Positions 1-7,922 of a stretch of 42,421 nucleotides of DNA are shown one piece after another. Within the stretch, counting starts at the first letter, position 1; every line of letters begins with the position of its first letter. This stretch comes from JAJZOM01 sp046703545 (GTDB taxonomy: Archaea > Thermoplasmatota > Thermoplasmata > Thermoplasmatales > Thermoplasmataceae). The notes beneath the pieces are model-generated. The model searched no databases, was not told where the DNA came from, and saw only the letters and a list, made by a program, of their open reading frames with translations. Where the stretch lies: NCBI GenBank assembly GCA_046703545.1, contig JBJKSX010000011.1, positions 1-42,421 on the forward strand. Reading direction: 5' to 3'. The translations under genes and the position numbers were made by a program.

Positions 1-29
1 ACTTGATTTAACTTGACCTAAATTATTGG

Positions 30-1208
30 ATGCCACCCTCTCACCCATGGAAATCAACAGGTTCGAAGAGGACAATTTCATGGAAATATGAACCTTCAGA
101 AATGGTACTGGAATATCTCCATGATATGAGGGATGCTATCAGAAATGGCGTACTGATGGCAGAGGGAATGCGCCGGAGGAATGGCAAAATACCGACACCC
201 ATTAATCTTAGAAGGGAACTGAAGCCCTGGTTCGACTCTCAGTTTGACTATGCAAGGCATCACATAAATCCTGTTTGTCAGGCTGCTGTTGGGGCATTGA
301 AATCCCATAGGAAAAAGAAGATCAAGAAACCAACTCCCGAAATTAACAAATTGTCCATGAGATTGGATGCAATGCTAGTCCGGGTTTTCCAGGATTCCTT
401 GAGGATTACAATAAAACCTGGAATCTACGAATGGATACCACTCATAAAGCAAAATAAAAGATGGGGTGAGTACGCCAATCTCAAGTTATCTGAAGTCTTG
501 ATAACCGGCAGAATCGTGGTGTTGTCTTTTTCGGACAAATCAATCAAAGAAATTGCCAACAAGAAGGTCGGCTTGGACCTCAATTTTCAGAATGTTACTG
601 GAACAGCCATTTCTGAAGGCAAACAGGGTAAGAAGGAATATGATATTCGAGTATTCGAGATCCGTACCTCCAACTTTGCTCGGATTCAAAACGACTATTC
701 TAGAAATAGGAAGAAAATACAAAAGAGAGTAGGAAACCAAAATAAAAAGAAGAGAAAGCTACTAAGACTCAATAGGAGAAGACAGCATAGACTAAAGGAT
801 AGTATGCATAAGCTTTCCTCAAAACTGGTCAAAGAATACCCTCATTCGTCGTTTGTACTGGAAGACTTGACCGGAATAAAGAAACAGGGTGACAGGAAAA
901 ATAAGAAATTCAGAAGTTACCTCAACTCTTGGCCATATTATGCTTTCCAGAAAATGATAGAATACAAAGCTACAAATGAAACTATCTATGTAGATCCACG
1001 CGGGACCTCATCAGTGTGTCCTTTTTGCGGTGAAAAACTCAAGCACCCTTCGTGGAAAATCTCTTCTTGTAAAAACTGTGATCGCGATTACGATAGGGAT
1101 AGGTTAGCGTCATTAGCTATTACCCATCGTGGTCTCGATCTTTGCGGAGATCCGTTCCCCGTGAGTGCGTTTGCCTCGTTACAGTCTTTGAAGAATGAAT
1201 ATCTGTAA
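30..1208 (+). CDS. tnpB: TnpB-family RNA-guided nuclease / transposon accessory protein (IS605 OrfB type)
   Basis: A 392-residue protein with the TnpB layout: an N-terminal helical region, a very basic middle (about residues 225-260), then a split RuvC-like nuclease. The candidate acidic residues are D183 in GLDLN, E278 in VLEDL and D355/D357 in DYDRDRLA. A zinc finger sits between the last two (C330, C333, C347, C350). TnpB proteins are RNA-guided DNA nucleases of IS200/IS605 elements that use an RNA from the element's right end. No TnpA transposase lies in the window, so the element is either TnpB-only or extends to the left. The usual DRDxNAAxN signature reads DRDRLASLA here, so two Asn positions are replaced, which may mean a diverged or weakened nuclease. 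An in-frame stop at 9-11 supports the start at 30. Confidence 0.85.
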   Translation: MPPSHPWKSTGSKRTISWKYEPSEMVLEYLHDMRDAIRNGVLMAEGMRRRNGKIPTPINLRRELKPWFDSQFDYARHHINPVCQAAVGALKSHRKKKIKKPTPEINKLSMRLDAMLVRVFQDSLRITIKPGIYEWIPLIKQNKRWGEYANLKLSEVLITGRIVVLSFSDKSIKEIANKKVGLDLNFQNVTGTAISEGKQGKKEYDIRVFEIRTSNFARIQNDYSRNRKKIQKRVGNQNKKKRKLLRLNRRRQHRLKDSMHKLSSKLVKEYPHSSFVLEDLTGIKKQGDRKNKKFRSYLNSWPYYAFQKMIEYKATNETIYVDPRGTSSVCPFCGEKLKHPSWKISSCKNCDRDYDRDRLASLAITHRGLDLCGDPFPVSAFASLQSLKNEYL

Positions 1209-1234
1209 ACTTCATTCTCGCCTAAGGAATGAAG
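1192..1234 (+). repeat. Alternative hairpins at the 3' end of tnpB
   Basis: CTTCATTC (1210-1217) and GAATGAAG (1227-1234) form a perfect 8-bp stem with a 9-base loop just after the tnpB stop. A second copy, AGAATGAA (1192-1199), inside the last tnpB codons can pair with TTCATTCT (1211-1218) instead. The two hairpins exclude each other. In IS605 elements this region holds the right-end hairpin and the 3' part of the guide (omega) RNA, so that is the likely role. A simple terminator is the alternative. Confidence 0.5.
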
Positions 1235-1464
1235 AACAGATTGGACTGAGATTGTATATGCAACGAAGAAAGATGGCATTTACGCCTGATTGAACGGTAA
1301 TATGGCATCCTATTACTTTTTGAAGTCCCATTTGACAATAGGTCTTGAAATATCCTTTTATAATCTAAATTTATACAGAGTAGCTCGTGTGTTGCTAAGT
1401 CACAAACATGATGACCCAAAATGGTCATTTGATTTGTTTGGCATTAGTAGTATTTCGACATTAG
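1209..1464. other. Gap between tnpB and tRNA-Trp
   Basis: I see no convincing protein gene here. The left end holds the tnpB hairpins. An A/T-rich stretch (about 1351-1377, with two TATA-like segments) lies too far upstream to be the usual minus-25 box of the tRNA gene at 1465. A weaker T-rich stretch near 1429-1442 is better placed. This may be the right end of the TnpB element plus the tRNA promoter. Confidence 0.4.
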
Positions 1465-1604
1465 GGGGACATGGGGTAGTCAGGCATCCTATTGGGCTCC
1501 AGTCAGGTTATGATTAACTGAGGGTCACCTGAATACATGATGAGTGACTGGAACTATGAACCGGAAGAGACCCGCAGATCTGGGTTCGAATCCCAGTGTC
1601 CCCA
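1465..1604 (+). tRNA. trnW: tRNA-Trp (CCA anticodon), intron-containing
   Basis: The acceptor stem is GGGGACA (1465-1471) with TGTCCCC (1597-1603), and the discriminator is A1604. The D-arm has GG at 1483-1484. The anticodon CCA is at 1499-1501, preceded by C32 and T33. The T-arm is CTGGG-TTCGAAT-CCCAG (1580-1596). The anticodon stem closes only if bases 1503-1569 are removed (31-39, 30-40 and 29-41 are G-C pairs, 28-42 is a wobble, 27-43 is a mismatch). CCA is not encoded. The intron lies at the canonical archaeal 37/38 site. A GGTT/AACC inner helix (1506-1509 with 1559-1562) and an imperfect outer helix suggest a relaxed bulge-helix-bulge splice motif. Confidence 0.93.
1503..1569 (+). ncRNA. 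tRNA-Trp intron acting as box C/D 2'-O-methylation guide
   Basis: The boxes in order are C = ATGATTA (1510-1516, one mismatch to consensus), D' = CTGA (1529-1532), C' = ATGATGA (1537-1543, perfect) and D = ATGA (1556-1559, degenerate). The fifth base upstream of D (G1551) pairs with C1499, the first anticodon base (position 34), within an 8-bp duplex to 1498-1505. The fifth base upstream of D' (G1524) pairs with C1571, position 39, within a 9-of-11 duplex to 1567-1577. Euryarchaeal tRNA-Trp introns, notably that of Haloferax, are known to guide methylation at 34 and 39, so this matches an established system. Both duplexes use intron bases, so the guide should act before splicing. Confidence 0.85.
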
Positions 1605-1659
1605 TTTACCCTATAAAATGCCTGCATACCTTGATATATGTTCTCATGCATAAGGCACC
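1605..1659 (+). promoter_or_regulatory. Promoter of the decarboxylase-amidase operon
   Basis: Between the tRNA and the ATG at 1660 lie two TATA-like boxes, TATAAAA (1611-1617) and GATATATG (1633-1640). The second sits about 24 bases before the ATG, as expected for a leaderless archaeal transcript. No Shine-Dalgarno motif is visible before this start. Confidence 0.5.
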
Positions 1660-2388
1660 ATGGCCAGCAAAGATGTAATGCCGCAGAACTCGCCGCTATA
1701 CGTTCCGACCCCACACAGCTACAGAAATATACAATGGTGTTCGGTAATATGCGAAGCACCAAGAGATGTACTGGAAAACTACCTGCAGGAACCACTTGAG
1801 ATGCCACAGGGCGAGACGCTACCGTTTGAGGCATTTGTTGCTTACTACGGGCAATCTGAGATCGGTGGTTACAACGAAGCTGGACTCATAATCCCGGCCA
1901 ATTACAAGGAAATACACGCGTCCCATTTTTCAAATTTATACCTAGATTCAGATGCGGGCATCGCTGCTGGAAGGGAAATCATAGGATTTCCCAAAAAACA
2001 CGCAAATGTATATTACCATGAGCAGAAGGATCACGTAACAGGAGCCGTTGTCAGAAAAGGTTCCCCCATCCTGTCCATTTTCGGTGATTTCTCGGAACCG
2101 GTTGAGGTTGAACGCCTTCCGGTTGCACCAAGGCTTCAGGTGAGGTATATCCCCAAGGCGGATGGTCCAGGTGCAGATATTCACCAGGTCATTGCTACCA
2201 GGTGGCCACCCGATAAAGGTTCACAGACGGTCAAAGTTCATGAGAGAAAAACTGGCCGTGGGAAAGTCATATTCGGAAGCAATGGTGAAGACGATTTTTC
2301 CCAGCTCAACTGTGCAAAAGTACTGGGAGCTGTAAAGGTGCATTTGGACTTCACCCTTGAGTATGCAACTGTTGTTGACAATATCTGA
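1660..2388 (+). CDS. Acetoacetate decarboxylase-family protein
   Basis: The 242-residue length and the signature GREIIGFPKKHA (residues 104-115) match the acetoacetate decarboxylase family. K112 and K113 correspond to the adjacent lysine pair in which one forms the Schiff base with a beta-keto acid and the other lowers its pKa. Relatives act on several keto acids or as aldolase/dehydratase-like enzymes, so the substrate is open. The protein should be cytoplasmic. An amidase gene follows 26 bases later on the same strand, probably in one operon. This is the first gene of a run of catabolic genes to 11166, which suggests a late decarboxylation or condensation step. The family call is secure; the reaction is inferred. 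Confidence 0.85.
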   Translation: MASKDVMPQNSPLYVPTPHSYRNIQWCSVICEAPRDVLENYLQEPLEMPQGETLPFEAFVAYYGQSEIGGYNEAGLIIPANYKEIHASHFSNLYLDSDAGIAAGREIIGFPKKHANVYYHEQKDHVTGAVVRKGSPILSIFGDFSEPVEVERLPVAPRLQVRYIPKADGPGADIHQVIATRWPPDKGSQTVKVHERKTGRGKVIFGSNGEDDFSQLNCAKVLGAVKVHLDFTLEYATVVDNI

Positions 2389-2414
2389 AAGGCTGATGGA
2401 CGGGCTAAAACAAT

Positions 2415-3599
2415 ATGTCTGAGGGAATTCTACAAGGCGAAGACAGGTTCAATTCCTTCATTACCCGGGCTACAGTCAAACCACACGGCGAAGGTGAATT
2501 TTCAGGAATGACCTTCGCAATAAAGGACATCATTGACGTTGAGGGCCAGAAGACTACTGCTGGCTCTGCTATCCTTAAGGATAATATTGCACTGGCAGAC
2601 TCATATGTTGCATCCAAAATACTTGGCCTGGGAGGGACCATTGTTGGCAAAACCAATACGGATGAATTTGCGATGGACGCGACCAACATCACATCTTTCT
2701 TCGGGCCATGCCACAATCCCCATGACCCAGCAAGAATCTGCGGAGGGTCAAGCGGAGGCTCTGCAGTTGCAGTCAGCACCAGATTGGCTGATGTGGGGAT
2801 AGGCACTGACACAGGTGGTTCTACCCGGATTCCTGCATCCCTCTGTGGTGTTTATGGTTTCAAGCCTACTACAGGATGGATTCCCATGGATGGTGTTGTT
2901 CCATTCAGCAGAACTCTGGATACAGTCGGGATCCTGGCCAGGGATTTGCCCACTGTAAAGAAAGTTTTCCGCAACCTCTCCAAGGAACATCTCCAGAACA
3001 ACAGCAATTTTCCTGTAAAAGGTAACCTGAGAGCAGCCTATTTCACTTCAGGGGGCAGCAAGGAATCTTGTGAACTCAAGGACATGGTCTTTGACAGCAT
3101 GCCAGAAACCATAGAGATTGATTTCGAAAAGTTCATCAATGAGGGATTTGACGTCAGGAGAAAGATAGTGGCGAAGGAGGGGGCAGACTTCCATCTTGCA
3201 AAATACGGGGAACTCATCAAGGATTACCAGCCCCAGATAAGGAAATTCCTGGAAATTGGGCAGGAAATCACGGACACAGAATACAGGGAAGCTCTTGGGA
3301 GATCAAGCGAATTGAGGGAGAGATACAGGGAACTCTTCAGCGAGTTTGATGTTATTCTCAGCCCTACCACAGAAATTTCAGCCCCAACAATAAGTGAAGT
3401 GAAGAAGAGGCCTGATTATTACAGGGGACTTCTAGTGAGGAATACAGGCTTTTTCAATGCTGTTTTCGCACCTTCCATCAGCCTTCCAGTAAAAATGGAA
3501 AGCGGAATGCCTTTTGGCCTGATGGCCAGTTCTTACGAGGGTGACGACACTGGGCTTCTTGATATTTCAGCCTTAATCGAGAAAATGTTAAAAAAATGA
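2415..3599 (+). CDS. Amidase signature-family hydrolase
   Basis: The protein carries the complete Ser-cisSer-Lys triad of the amidase signature family: K37 in FAIKDII, S112 in GGSSGGSA and nucleophile S136 in TDTGGSTRIPAS. It hydrolyses an amide to acid and ammonia. At 394 residues it is shorter than GatA of tRNA amidotransferases (usually about 450-490). No gatB or gatC is nearby, so a catabolic amidase is more likely than an amidotransferase subunit. It follows the acetoacetate-decarboxylase-like gene with a short gap. Together with the hydantoinase at 9712 it implies an N-containing substrate for this island, for example a carboxamide released after ring opening. The specific amide is unknown. 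Confidence 0.88.
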   Translation: MSEGILQGEDRFNSFITRATVKPHGEGEFSGMTFAIKDIIDVEGQKTTAGSAILKDNIALADSYVASKILGLGGTIVGKTNTDEFAMDATNITSFFGPCHNPHDPARICGGSSGGSAVAVSTRLADVGIGTDTGGSTRIPASLCGVYGFKPTTGWIPMDGVVPFSRTLDTVGILARDLPTVKKVFRNLSKEHLQNNSNFPVKGNLRAAYFTSGGSKESCELKDMVFDSMPETIEIDFEKFINEGFDVRRKIVAKEGADFHLAKYGELIKDYQPQIRKFLEIGQEITDTEYREALGRSSELRERYRELFSEFDVILSPTTEISAPTISEVKKRPDYYRGLLVRNTGFFNAVFAPSISLPVKMESGMPFGLMASSYEGDDTGLLDISALIEKMLKK

Positions 3600-3612
3600 A
3601 ATGGCGGTTGAA

Positions 3613-4803
3613 TCAGGATTCTTCAACCTCGTCCAGTAGTTTTTCCAGGTCAGGTTTGTCCATTTGCAGTTCATCCAGAAGGAGTTTCTCAGTGTAACTT
3701 CCCAGTGCGGGAGGCTCCTCCATCTTTCTTGGGTCTTTCCCCTCAAATTTTACTGGAGTTCCCGGCACAACCGCGTTGTCCATCTGGAGCATCATGTTTC
3801 TTGCAATGGCCTGTTGATCTTTCACGAGCTCTTTTATGGACTGCATTGCAGCGCATGGAATTCCACCGTCTGCCAGGATTTTGACAATGTCATCCCTCTT
3901 GTAGGAACTTATTATCTCAGCAGTGGCTTTCACCACTTCGTCAGCATGTACCACTCTTGTTGCATTGGACTTGAACCTCTCATCCTCTAGCAGGTCCGGC
4001 CGGTTCACTGCCCTGGCAAATTTCTCCCAGAGCCTGTTGCTTGTCACACCAAGTGCAATCTGGCCATCCTTTGCGTTGAATATCTGGTAAGGTGCCAGAG
4101 TTGTGTGTGCATTTCCGGTTCTTTTCATGTCCTTGCCCGTGACTGAATGTCCTGTAACCCAGTAAGTCAACCAGCTAATGGCCGTGTCAAACATGGCAAT
4201 GTCTGTCCAGGTGCCTTCTCCGGTTCTGTCTCGAAGGAAAAGTGCGCTTGTAACAGCAAAAGCGCCATACATGCCGGCTCCAATGTCTGTCAGGGGTATG
4301 CCTATCTTGGTTGGCTCACCTTCCGGGTCTCCTGTGACATCCATGAGCCCACTCCTTGCCTGTATGTTTATGTCAAAGGCAGCGTTCCTCGAGTCAGGCC
4401 CCGAAGAACCATATCCTGAAATTGAAAGGAGTATCAGCCGGGGATATTCGGCGTGGATTCTTTCCCAGCCATATCCCAGCTTATCCAGAATCCCCGGCCT
4501 GAAATTCTCAATCAAAATATCAGTGGTCTGCAGTAGTTTTTCAAAGACCTCCCTGGATTTTGGCTTTTTCAGGTTCAGAAGAACGCTCTTCTTGTTCCTG
4601 TTAATGGAATAAAAATATGCTGACATGCCTTCCTTCACAAATGGAGGGCCCCAGCCTCTTGCAATATCTCCGACCTTTGTCTCAACCTTTATGACTTCTG
4701 CCCCCAAATCTGAAAGCATTAAAGAAGAAAAGGGACCCGAAAGTCCCTGCGTGAGATCCACCACTCTTACCCCGGAGAGGGGCAATTGTGCCTTCTCACT
4801 CAT
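3613..4803 (-). CDS. Family III CoA-transferase (CaiB/BaiF type)
   Basis: The protein begins with the family signature LSGVRVVDLTQGLSGP and keeps the LGAEVIKVE motif and the catalytic Asp, D173 in GIPLTDIGAG, at the position of Asp169 of formyl-CoA transferase. It should move CoA between carboxylic acids through an aspartyl-CoA thioester intermediate. I place the start at the ATG at 4803, which overlaps the stop of the upstream MFS gene as ATGA, the usual sign of translational coupling; this gives 396 residues. A start 15 codons further upstream is open but lies inside the MFS gene. Coupling to a transporter suggests that the imported acid is activated to its CoA ester at once. Confidence 0.9.
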   Translation of the reverse strand: MSEKAQLPLSGVRVVDLTQGLSGPFSSLMLSDLGAEVIKVETKVGDIARGWGPPFVKEGMSAYFYSINRNKKSVLLNLKKPKSREVFEKLLQTTDILIENFRPGILDKLGYGWERIHAEYPRLILLSISGYGSSGPDSRNAAFDINIQARSGLMDVTGDPEGEPTKIGIPLTDIGAGMYGAFAVTSALFLRDRTGEGTWTDIAMFDTAISWLTYWVTGHSVTGKDMKRTGNAHTTLAPYQIFNAKDGQIALGVTSNRLWEKFARAVNRPDLLEDERFKSNATRVVHADEVVKATAEIISSYKRDDIVKILADGGIPCAAMQSIKELVKDQQAIARNMMLQMDNAVVPGTPVKFEGKDPRKMEEPPALGSYTEKLLLDELQMDKPDLEKLLDEVEES

Positions 4804-6077
4804 ATGGCATTTTCTTCCAGCACGCTGGTTGCGCTTGACTTCTTCCATGGAACCACGAAAAGAGTCAGCACAAACAGGGGTAAAACAACTATCCCGTAAA
4901 GGATGTTATTCCATGATATTCCTGCTGCGAGAGCCGCAGAAACAATTGTTGGAACAACTATGTTACCTACCCACTGGAAACCATATCCGAAGTTGGAGGC
5001 GGTTGCCCTCATCCTCGTTGGGTATGTTTCATTTATGTAGAACGGCCAGGCAGCCCACATTGACCAGAGGAATACCTGGAACAGTGCATACGTTATGAAA
5101 ATGCCCGCTGTGGATGTGAGGAATATCATGCCCACCACCAGCAGTCCGGATATGATCAGGTTGATGTACAGCACGGCCTTTCTTCCTATCTTCTGCCCAA
5201 GCAGTGATGCATAGACAGATCCCACTATCACAAGCAGGTACGATATGAATTCATAAAGTACTGTTGTTGCGAATGAGAAATTCTTGACATCTATGAGGTA
5301 GAACGGGAAGTATATCAGGTCAACTGCAACTATTCCTGCAATGTATATGATGAAGATCGTCAGGAGAATGCTGGTGTTCCTGAATTCGCCAGAATACATC
5401 TGGTGAATGGTGTTCTTCAGGGCTTCCTTCTTGTCTATTCCAAATTCGGTCTCAACTTCCTTCTTGCCTTCTGCCAGCTGAACCTTGGCACTCTTGGCAT
5501 CTGTGAATCTCTTGCTCTCCCTCAGTGATCTCCTAAGGTAGAACACGTAGAGGGCAGGTATCAGACCTACAAGGAACACATATGGAAGGTAAGTGTGAGT
5601 GTGAACGAACAGAAGCACTATACCAGCGCCTGCTGCTGTTCCAACTGCGAAGCTGAAACTCACCAGCATCATCATAAGGGTTCTCTTCTCAGGTGGGGCT
5701 TCCTCTGCAACCATGGTGAAACCCATGGATTCGTCTCCGCCGGAACCAAATCCGGAGAATGCCCTTGCACCAACATATGCTGCAACGGATCCCGCAAAAG
5801 CAGTGAAAAAGCTTCCGACAGCATAAATGACTGTCATGAGCATGAAAATAGTTTTCCTGCCGTACTTGTCGGCCAGATATCCAAAAATAAAGGCTCCAGC
5901 CGCGGATCCTATGAAAGCCCCGTCCGTCATGATTGTGATCTGGGCCTCTGGAATGTGGAACAGTGCAGTAATTCCCGGCAAACTTGCCAGAAACAGCTCA
6001 AAGTCCATTGCAGCCAGAGCGGCTCCAATCAAGGCGGCTAAGCTTACTCTCAGGTAATACTTATCTTCGGTCGCCAT
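4800..6077 (-). CDS. MFS transporter, organic acid/sugar-acid porter type
   Basis: This 425-residue integral membrane protein shows about 12 hydrophobic segments. The major facilitator signature between TM2 and TM3 reads GYLADKYGRK, and the matching half-signature around GQKIGRKAVLY lies after TM8. A charged cytoplasmic loop of about 60 residues (roughly 190-245) separates the two halves. The sequence style is that of the metabolite:H+ symporters that carry aromatic acids, dicarboxylates or sugar acids. It is first in a two-gene operon with the CoA-transferase, with ATGA-overlapped coding ends. The intergenic region upstream is shared with a divergent amidohydrolase gene, so uptake and degradation could be co-regulated. 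The substrate is unknown. Confidence 0.88.
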   Translation of the reverse strand: MATEDKYYLRVSLAALIGAALAAMDFELFLASLPGITALFHIPEAQITIMTDGAFIGSAAGAFIFGYLADKYGRKTIFMLMTVIYAVGSFFTAFAGSVAAYVGARAFSGFGSGGDESMGFTMVAEEAPPEKRTLMMMLVSFSFAVGTAAGAGIVLLFVHTHTYLPYVFLVGLIPALYVFYLRRSLRESKRFTDAKSAKVQLAEGKKEVETEFGIDKKEALKNTIHQMYSGEFRNTSILLTIFIIYIAGIVAVDLIYFPFYLIDVKNFSFATTVLYEFISYLLVIVGSVYASLLGQKIGRKAVLYINLIISGLLVVGMIFLTSTAGIFITYALFQVFLWSMWAAWPFYINETYPTRMRATASNFGYGFQWVGNIVVPTIVSAALAAGISWNNILYGIVVLPLFVLTLFVVPWKKSSATSVLEENAI

Positions 6078-6220
6078 AGAATTTTCCTAACAACATAAAG
6101 TAGATAGTACTTAATAATTTCTAGAAAAATGTTGTAATTCTGATTTTATCTTCAAAATATACATCAATAGTGGGACATATGTTAACAAAATCATAATATT
6201 ATTGTTATAGTACCATAATC
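6078..6220. promoter_or_regulatory. Divergent promoter region of the MFS and amidohydrolase genes
   Basis: This 143-base A/T-rich region drives genes in both directions. The palindrome ATAATATTAT (6193-6202) lies about 20-28 bases before the ATG at 6221 and is a good TATA candidate. On the other strand, TTATTAAG and CTTTATG elements precede the ATG at 6077. No Shine-Dalgarno motif is seen before either start, in keeping with leaderless transcription. Confidence 0.45.
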
Positions 6221-7054
6221 ATGGTCAAGTCAATTGACATAGTATGCAATCTCCGCACTCCGGAAATAACAGCAAAGTTGCCGTCGGCTTTCTGGAATCT
6301 TACAGGGGATGATTCATGGAAGAACCTGCGTGTTCTGGACGAGGTCAAAAAGGGGATCTCCATCGAGGACATGTTGAGCCGGATGGACGAAGCCGGCGTT
6401 GAAATGGCGCTACTTATTGCCACACAGACAAATGAATTCAAGATTGACCCTGAAGACGTGTACCGGGCAACAAAGGAATACCCGGACAGGTTCAAGGGCA
6501 TACTGGGGGTCAATCCAATGAGGGGCATGAAAGCCCTCAAGGAACTGGAGGAGGCAGTGAGCAAATACGAATTTGTAGGGGCCCACCTCTATCCCCACTG
6601 GTTCAGGAAAGCTCCAAATGATGCTATTTACTTCCCACTTTATGCAAAATGCGCAGAACTGGACATACCGGTAGAAATGCAGGTGGGGCATTGCGCACAG
6701 GTAGGCCTGCCGTCCGTGGGCCGGCCTATAACCCTGGATGATATTGCAATATTCTTCCCGGAACTCAAGGTCATCGGGATACACACGGGCTATCCCTGGA
6801 CTGAGGAGATGATATCTGTGGCCTGGAAGTACCCCAATGTGTTCATTGGGATCGATGCCTACGCCCCAAGATACCTTGATCCATCGCTTGTTCATTTCAT
6901 GAACAGCCACGGAAGGGAGAAGGTAATGTTCGGCACAGATTTCCCCGTGATTGATTTCAGGAGGGCAATGAAGGAGATGAACGAGCTGAACCTGCGTGAA
7001 GAATCATTGGAACTTGTTCTCAGAAAGAATGCAGAGCGGGTTTTCAAGTTATGA
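6221..7054 (+). CDS. Metal-dependent amidohydrolase (amidohydrolase 2 / COG2159 family)
   Basis: This 277-residue TIM-barrel protein ends with the family hallmark: HTGYPWTEE (barrel His), then FGTDFP with the metal- or base-binding Asp, then a helix NAERVFKL typical of COG2159 proteins. The family includes decarboxylases of carboxymuconate semialdehyde and gamma-resorcylate as well as true hydrolases. The N-terminal metal-binding HxH of many members is not visible here (the start reads SIDIVCNL), so the metal site may be altered. It is transcribed with the lyase gene that follows 19 bases downstream and divergently from the transporter. A ring-cleavage or decarboxylation step in the island's pathway is plausible. 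Confidence 0.82.
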   Translation: MVKSIDIVCNLRTPEITAKLPSAFWNLTGDDSWKNLRVLDEVKKGISIEDMLSRMDEAGVEMALLIATQTNEFKIDPEDVYRATKEYPDRFKGILGVNPMRGMKALKELEEAVSKYEFVGAHLYPHWFRKAPNDAIYFPLYAKCAELDIPVEMQVGHCAQVGLPSVGRPITLDDIAIFFPELKVIGIHTGYPWTEEMISVAWKYPNVFIGIDAYAPRYLDPSLVHFMNSHGREKVMFGTDFPVIDFRRAMKEMNELNLREESLELVLRKNAERVFKL

Positions 7055-7073
7055 TGGAATACTCAGGGATAGC

Positions 7074-7922
7074 ATGAAGGGAAACAGAATCAGTGAATTG
7101 TTGGAATCCGGGGGAATCATCACAGCACCTGGCGTTTTCGACCCCCTTTCCGCCATTCTTGTGCAGAATGCTGGCTTCAAGGCTGCATATGTCAGCGGGG
7201 CCAGTTCATCGTACACTCAGCTTGGCCTGCCGGACCTGGGATTTCTCGGCATGCTGGATTTGGCAGCACAGGTTTCCAGGATAAGTGCCTCTGTGGAGAT
7301 ACCCCTTATTTGCGATGCTGACAATGGATACGGCAATGAGGTGAACGCATTCCAGACAGCAAGAATGTTTCAAAGGGCCGGAGCAGATGCAATTCAACTG
7401 GAAGACCAGGTTTCTCCAAAGAGGTGTGGACACCTCACAGGCAAGGAGGTTACAGATCCAGAAGACATGGTACTGAAGCTCAAGGCTGCAAGGAAAGCCG
7501 CACCCGATATGATGCTCATTGCAAGGACTGATGCCCTGACCGTTCTCGGGATAGAGGAGGCAATTGGCAGGGCAAACTTGTATCTGGAGGAAGGGGCTGA
7601 TGTGGCTTTTGTTGAATCACCACTTTCGATAGACGATCTTAAGCGAATCGGAAAGGAGGTGAAGGGGCCCAAACTTGCCAACATGGTGGAAGGCGGAAAC
7701 ACTCCCCTTCTGACATCAGATGAACTCCAAGCACTCGGTTATTCCATCGTCATATATCCGGGTGCATGCGTGCGTGCATCGGTGAAGGCGATGGAAAATG
7801 TTCTGTCTGAACTGAGGCAGAACGGAACCACACGAGACTTTCTGAAAAATATGGCTGATTTCAGGGAAATTCAGGAAATACTGGGTGCAGAGGACCTGTT
7901 GAGAAAAGTGGACAGTGACTGA
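7074..7922 (+). CDS. Isocitrate lyase/PEP mutase-superfamily C-C lyase (methylisocitrate or dimethylmalate lyase-like)
   Basis: The protein has the superfamily metal-binding DADNGYGN (D81, D83), the segment AGADAIQLEDQ, and the catalytic loop PKRCGHLTGK (residues 115-124) with Cys118. The KRCGH loop marks true lyases (isocitrate, methylisocitrate, dimethylmalate) rather than PEP mutases. It should split a substituted malate or isocitrate into pyruvate, glyoxylate or succinate plus an acid. I chose the ATG at 7074, which gives the usual N-terminus and 282 residues; an in-frame start at 6996 would overlap the upstream gene. It lies next to a two-subunit aconitase-type hydro-lyase, the same pairing of hydratase and lyase seen in the nicotinate/dimethylmalate and methylcitrate pathways. 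Confidence 0.87.
   Translation: MKGNRISELLESGGIITAPGVFDPLSAILVQNAGFKAAYVSGASSSYTQLGLPDLGFLGMLDLAAQVSRISASVEIPLICDADNGYGNEVNAFQTARMFQRAGADAIQLEDQVSPKRCGHLTGKEVTDPEDMVLKLKAARKAAPDMMLIARTDALTVLGIEEAIGRANLYLEEGADVAFVESPLSIDDLKRIGKEVKGPKLANMVEGGNTPLLTSDELQALGYSIVIYPGACVRASVKAMENVLSELRQNGTTRDFLKNMADFREIQEILGAEDLLRKVDSD

Noticed and set aside
1514..1834. A minus-strand frame across the tRNA-Trp gene and the start of the decarboxylase gene.
   Set aside because: It runs through a functional tRNA and a conserved CDS, so it is not a real gene.
2415..3599. Interpretation as GatA of the glutamyl-tRNA amidotransferase.
   Set aside because: Too short (394 residues), no gatB or gatC adjacent, and set in a catabolic cluster; a stand-alone amidase fits better.
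4147..4612. Long plus-strand frames opposite the CoA-transferase gene.
   Set aside because: They mirror a well-defined protein on the minus strand, have no family features of their own and no promoter; a shadow effect of codon bias.
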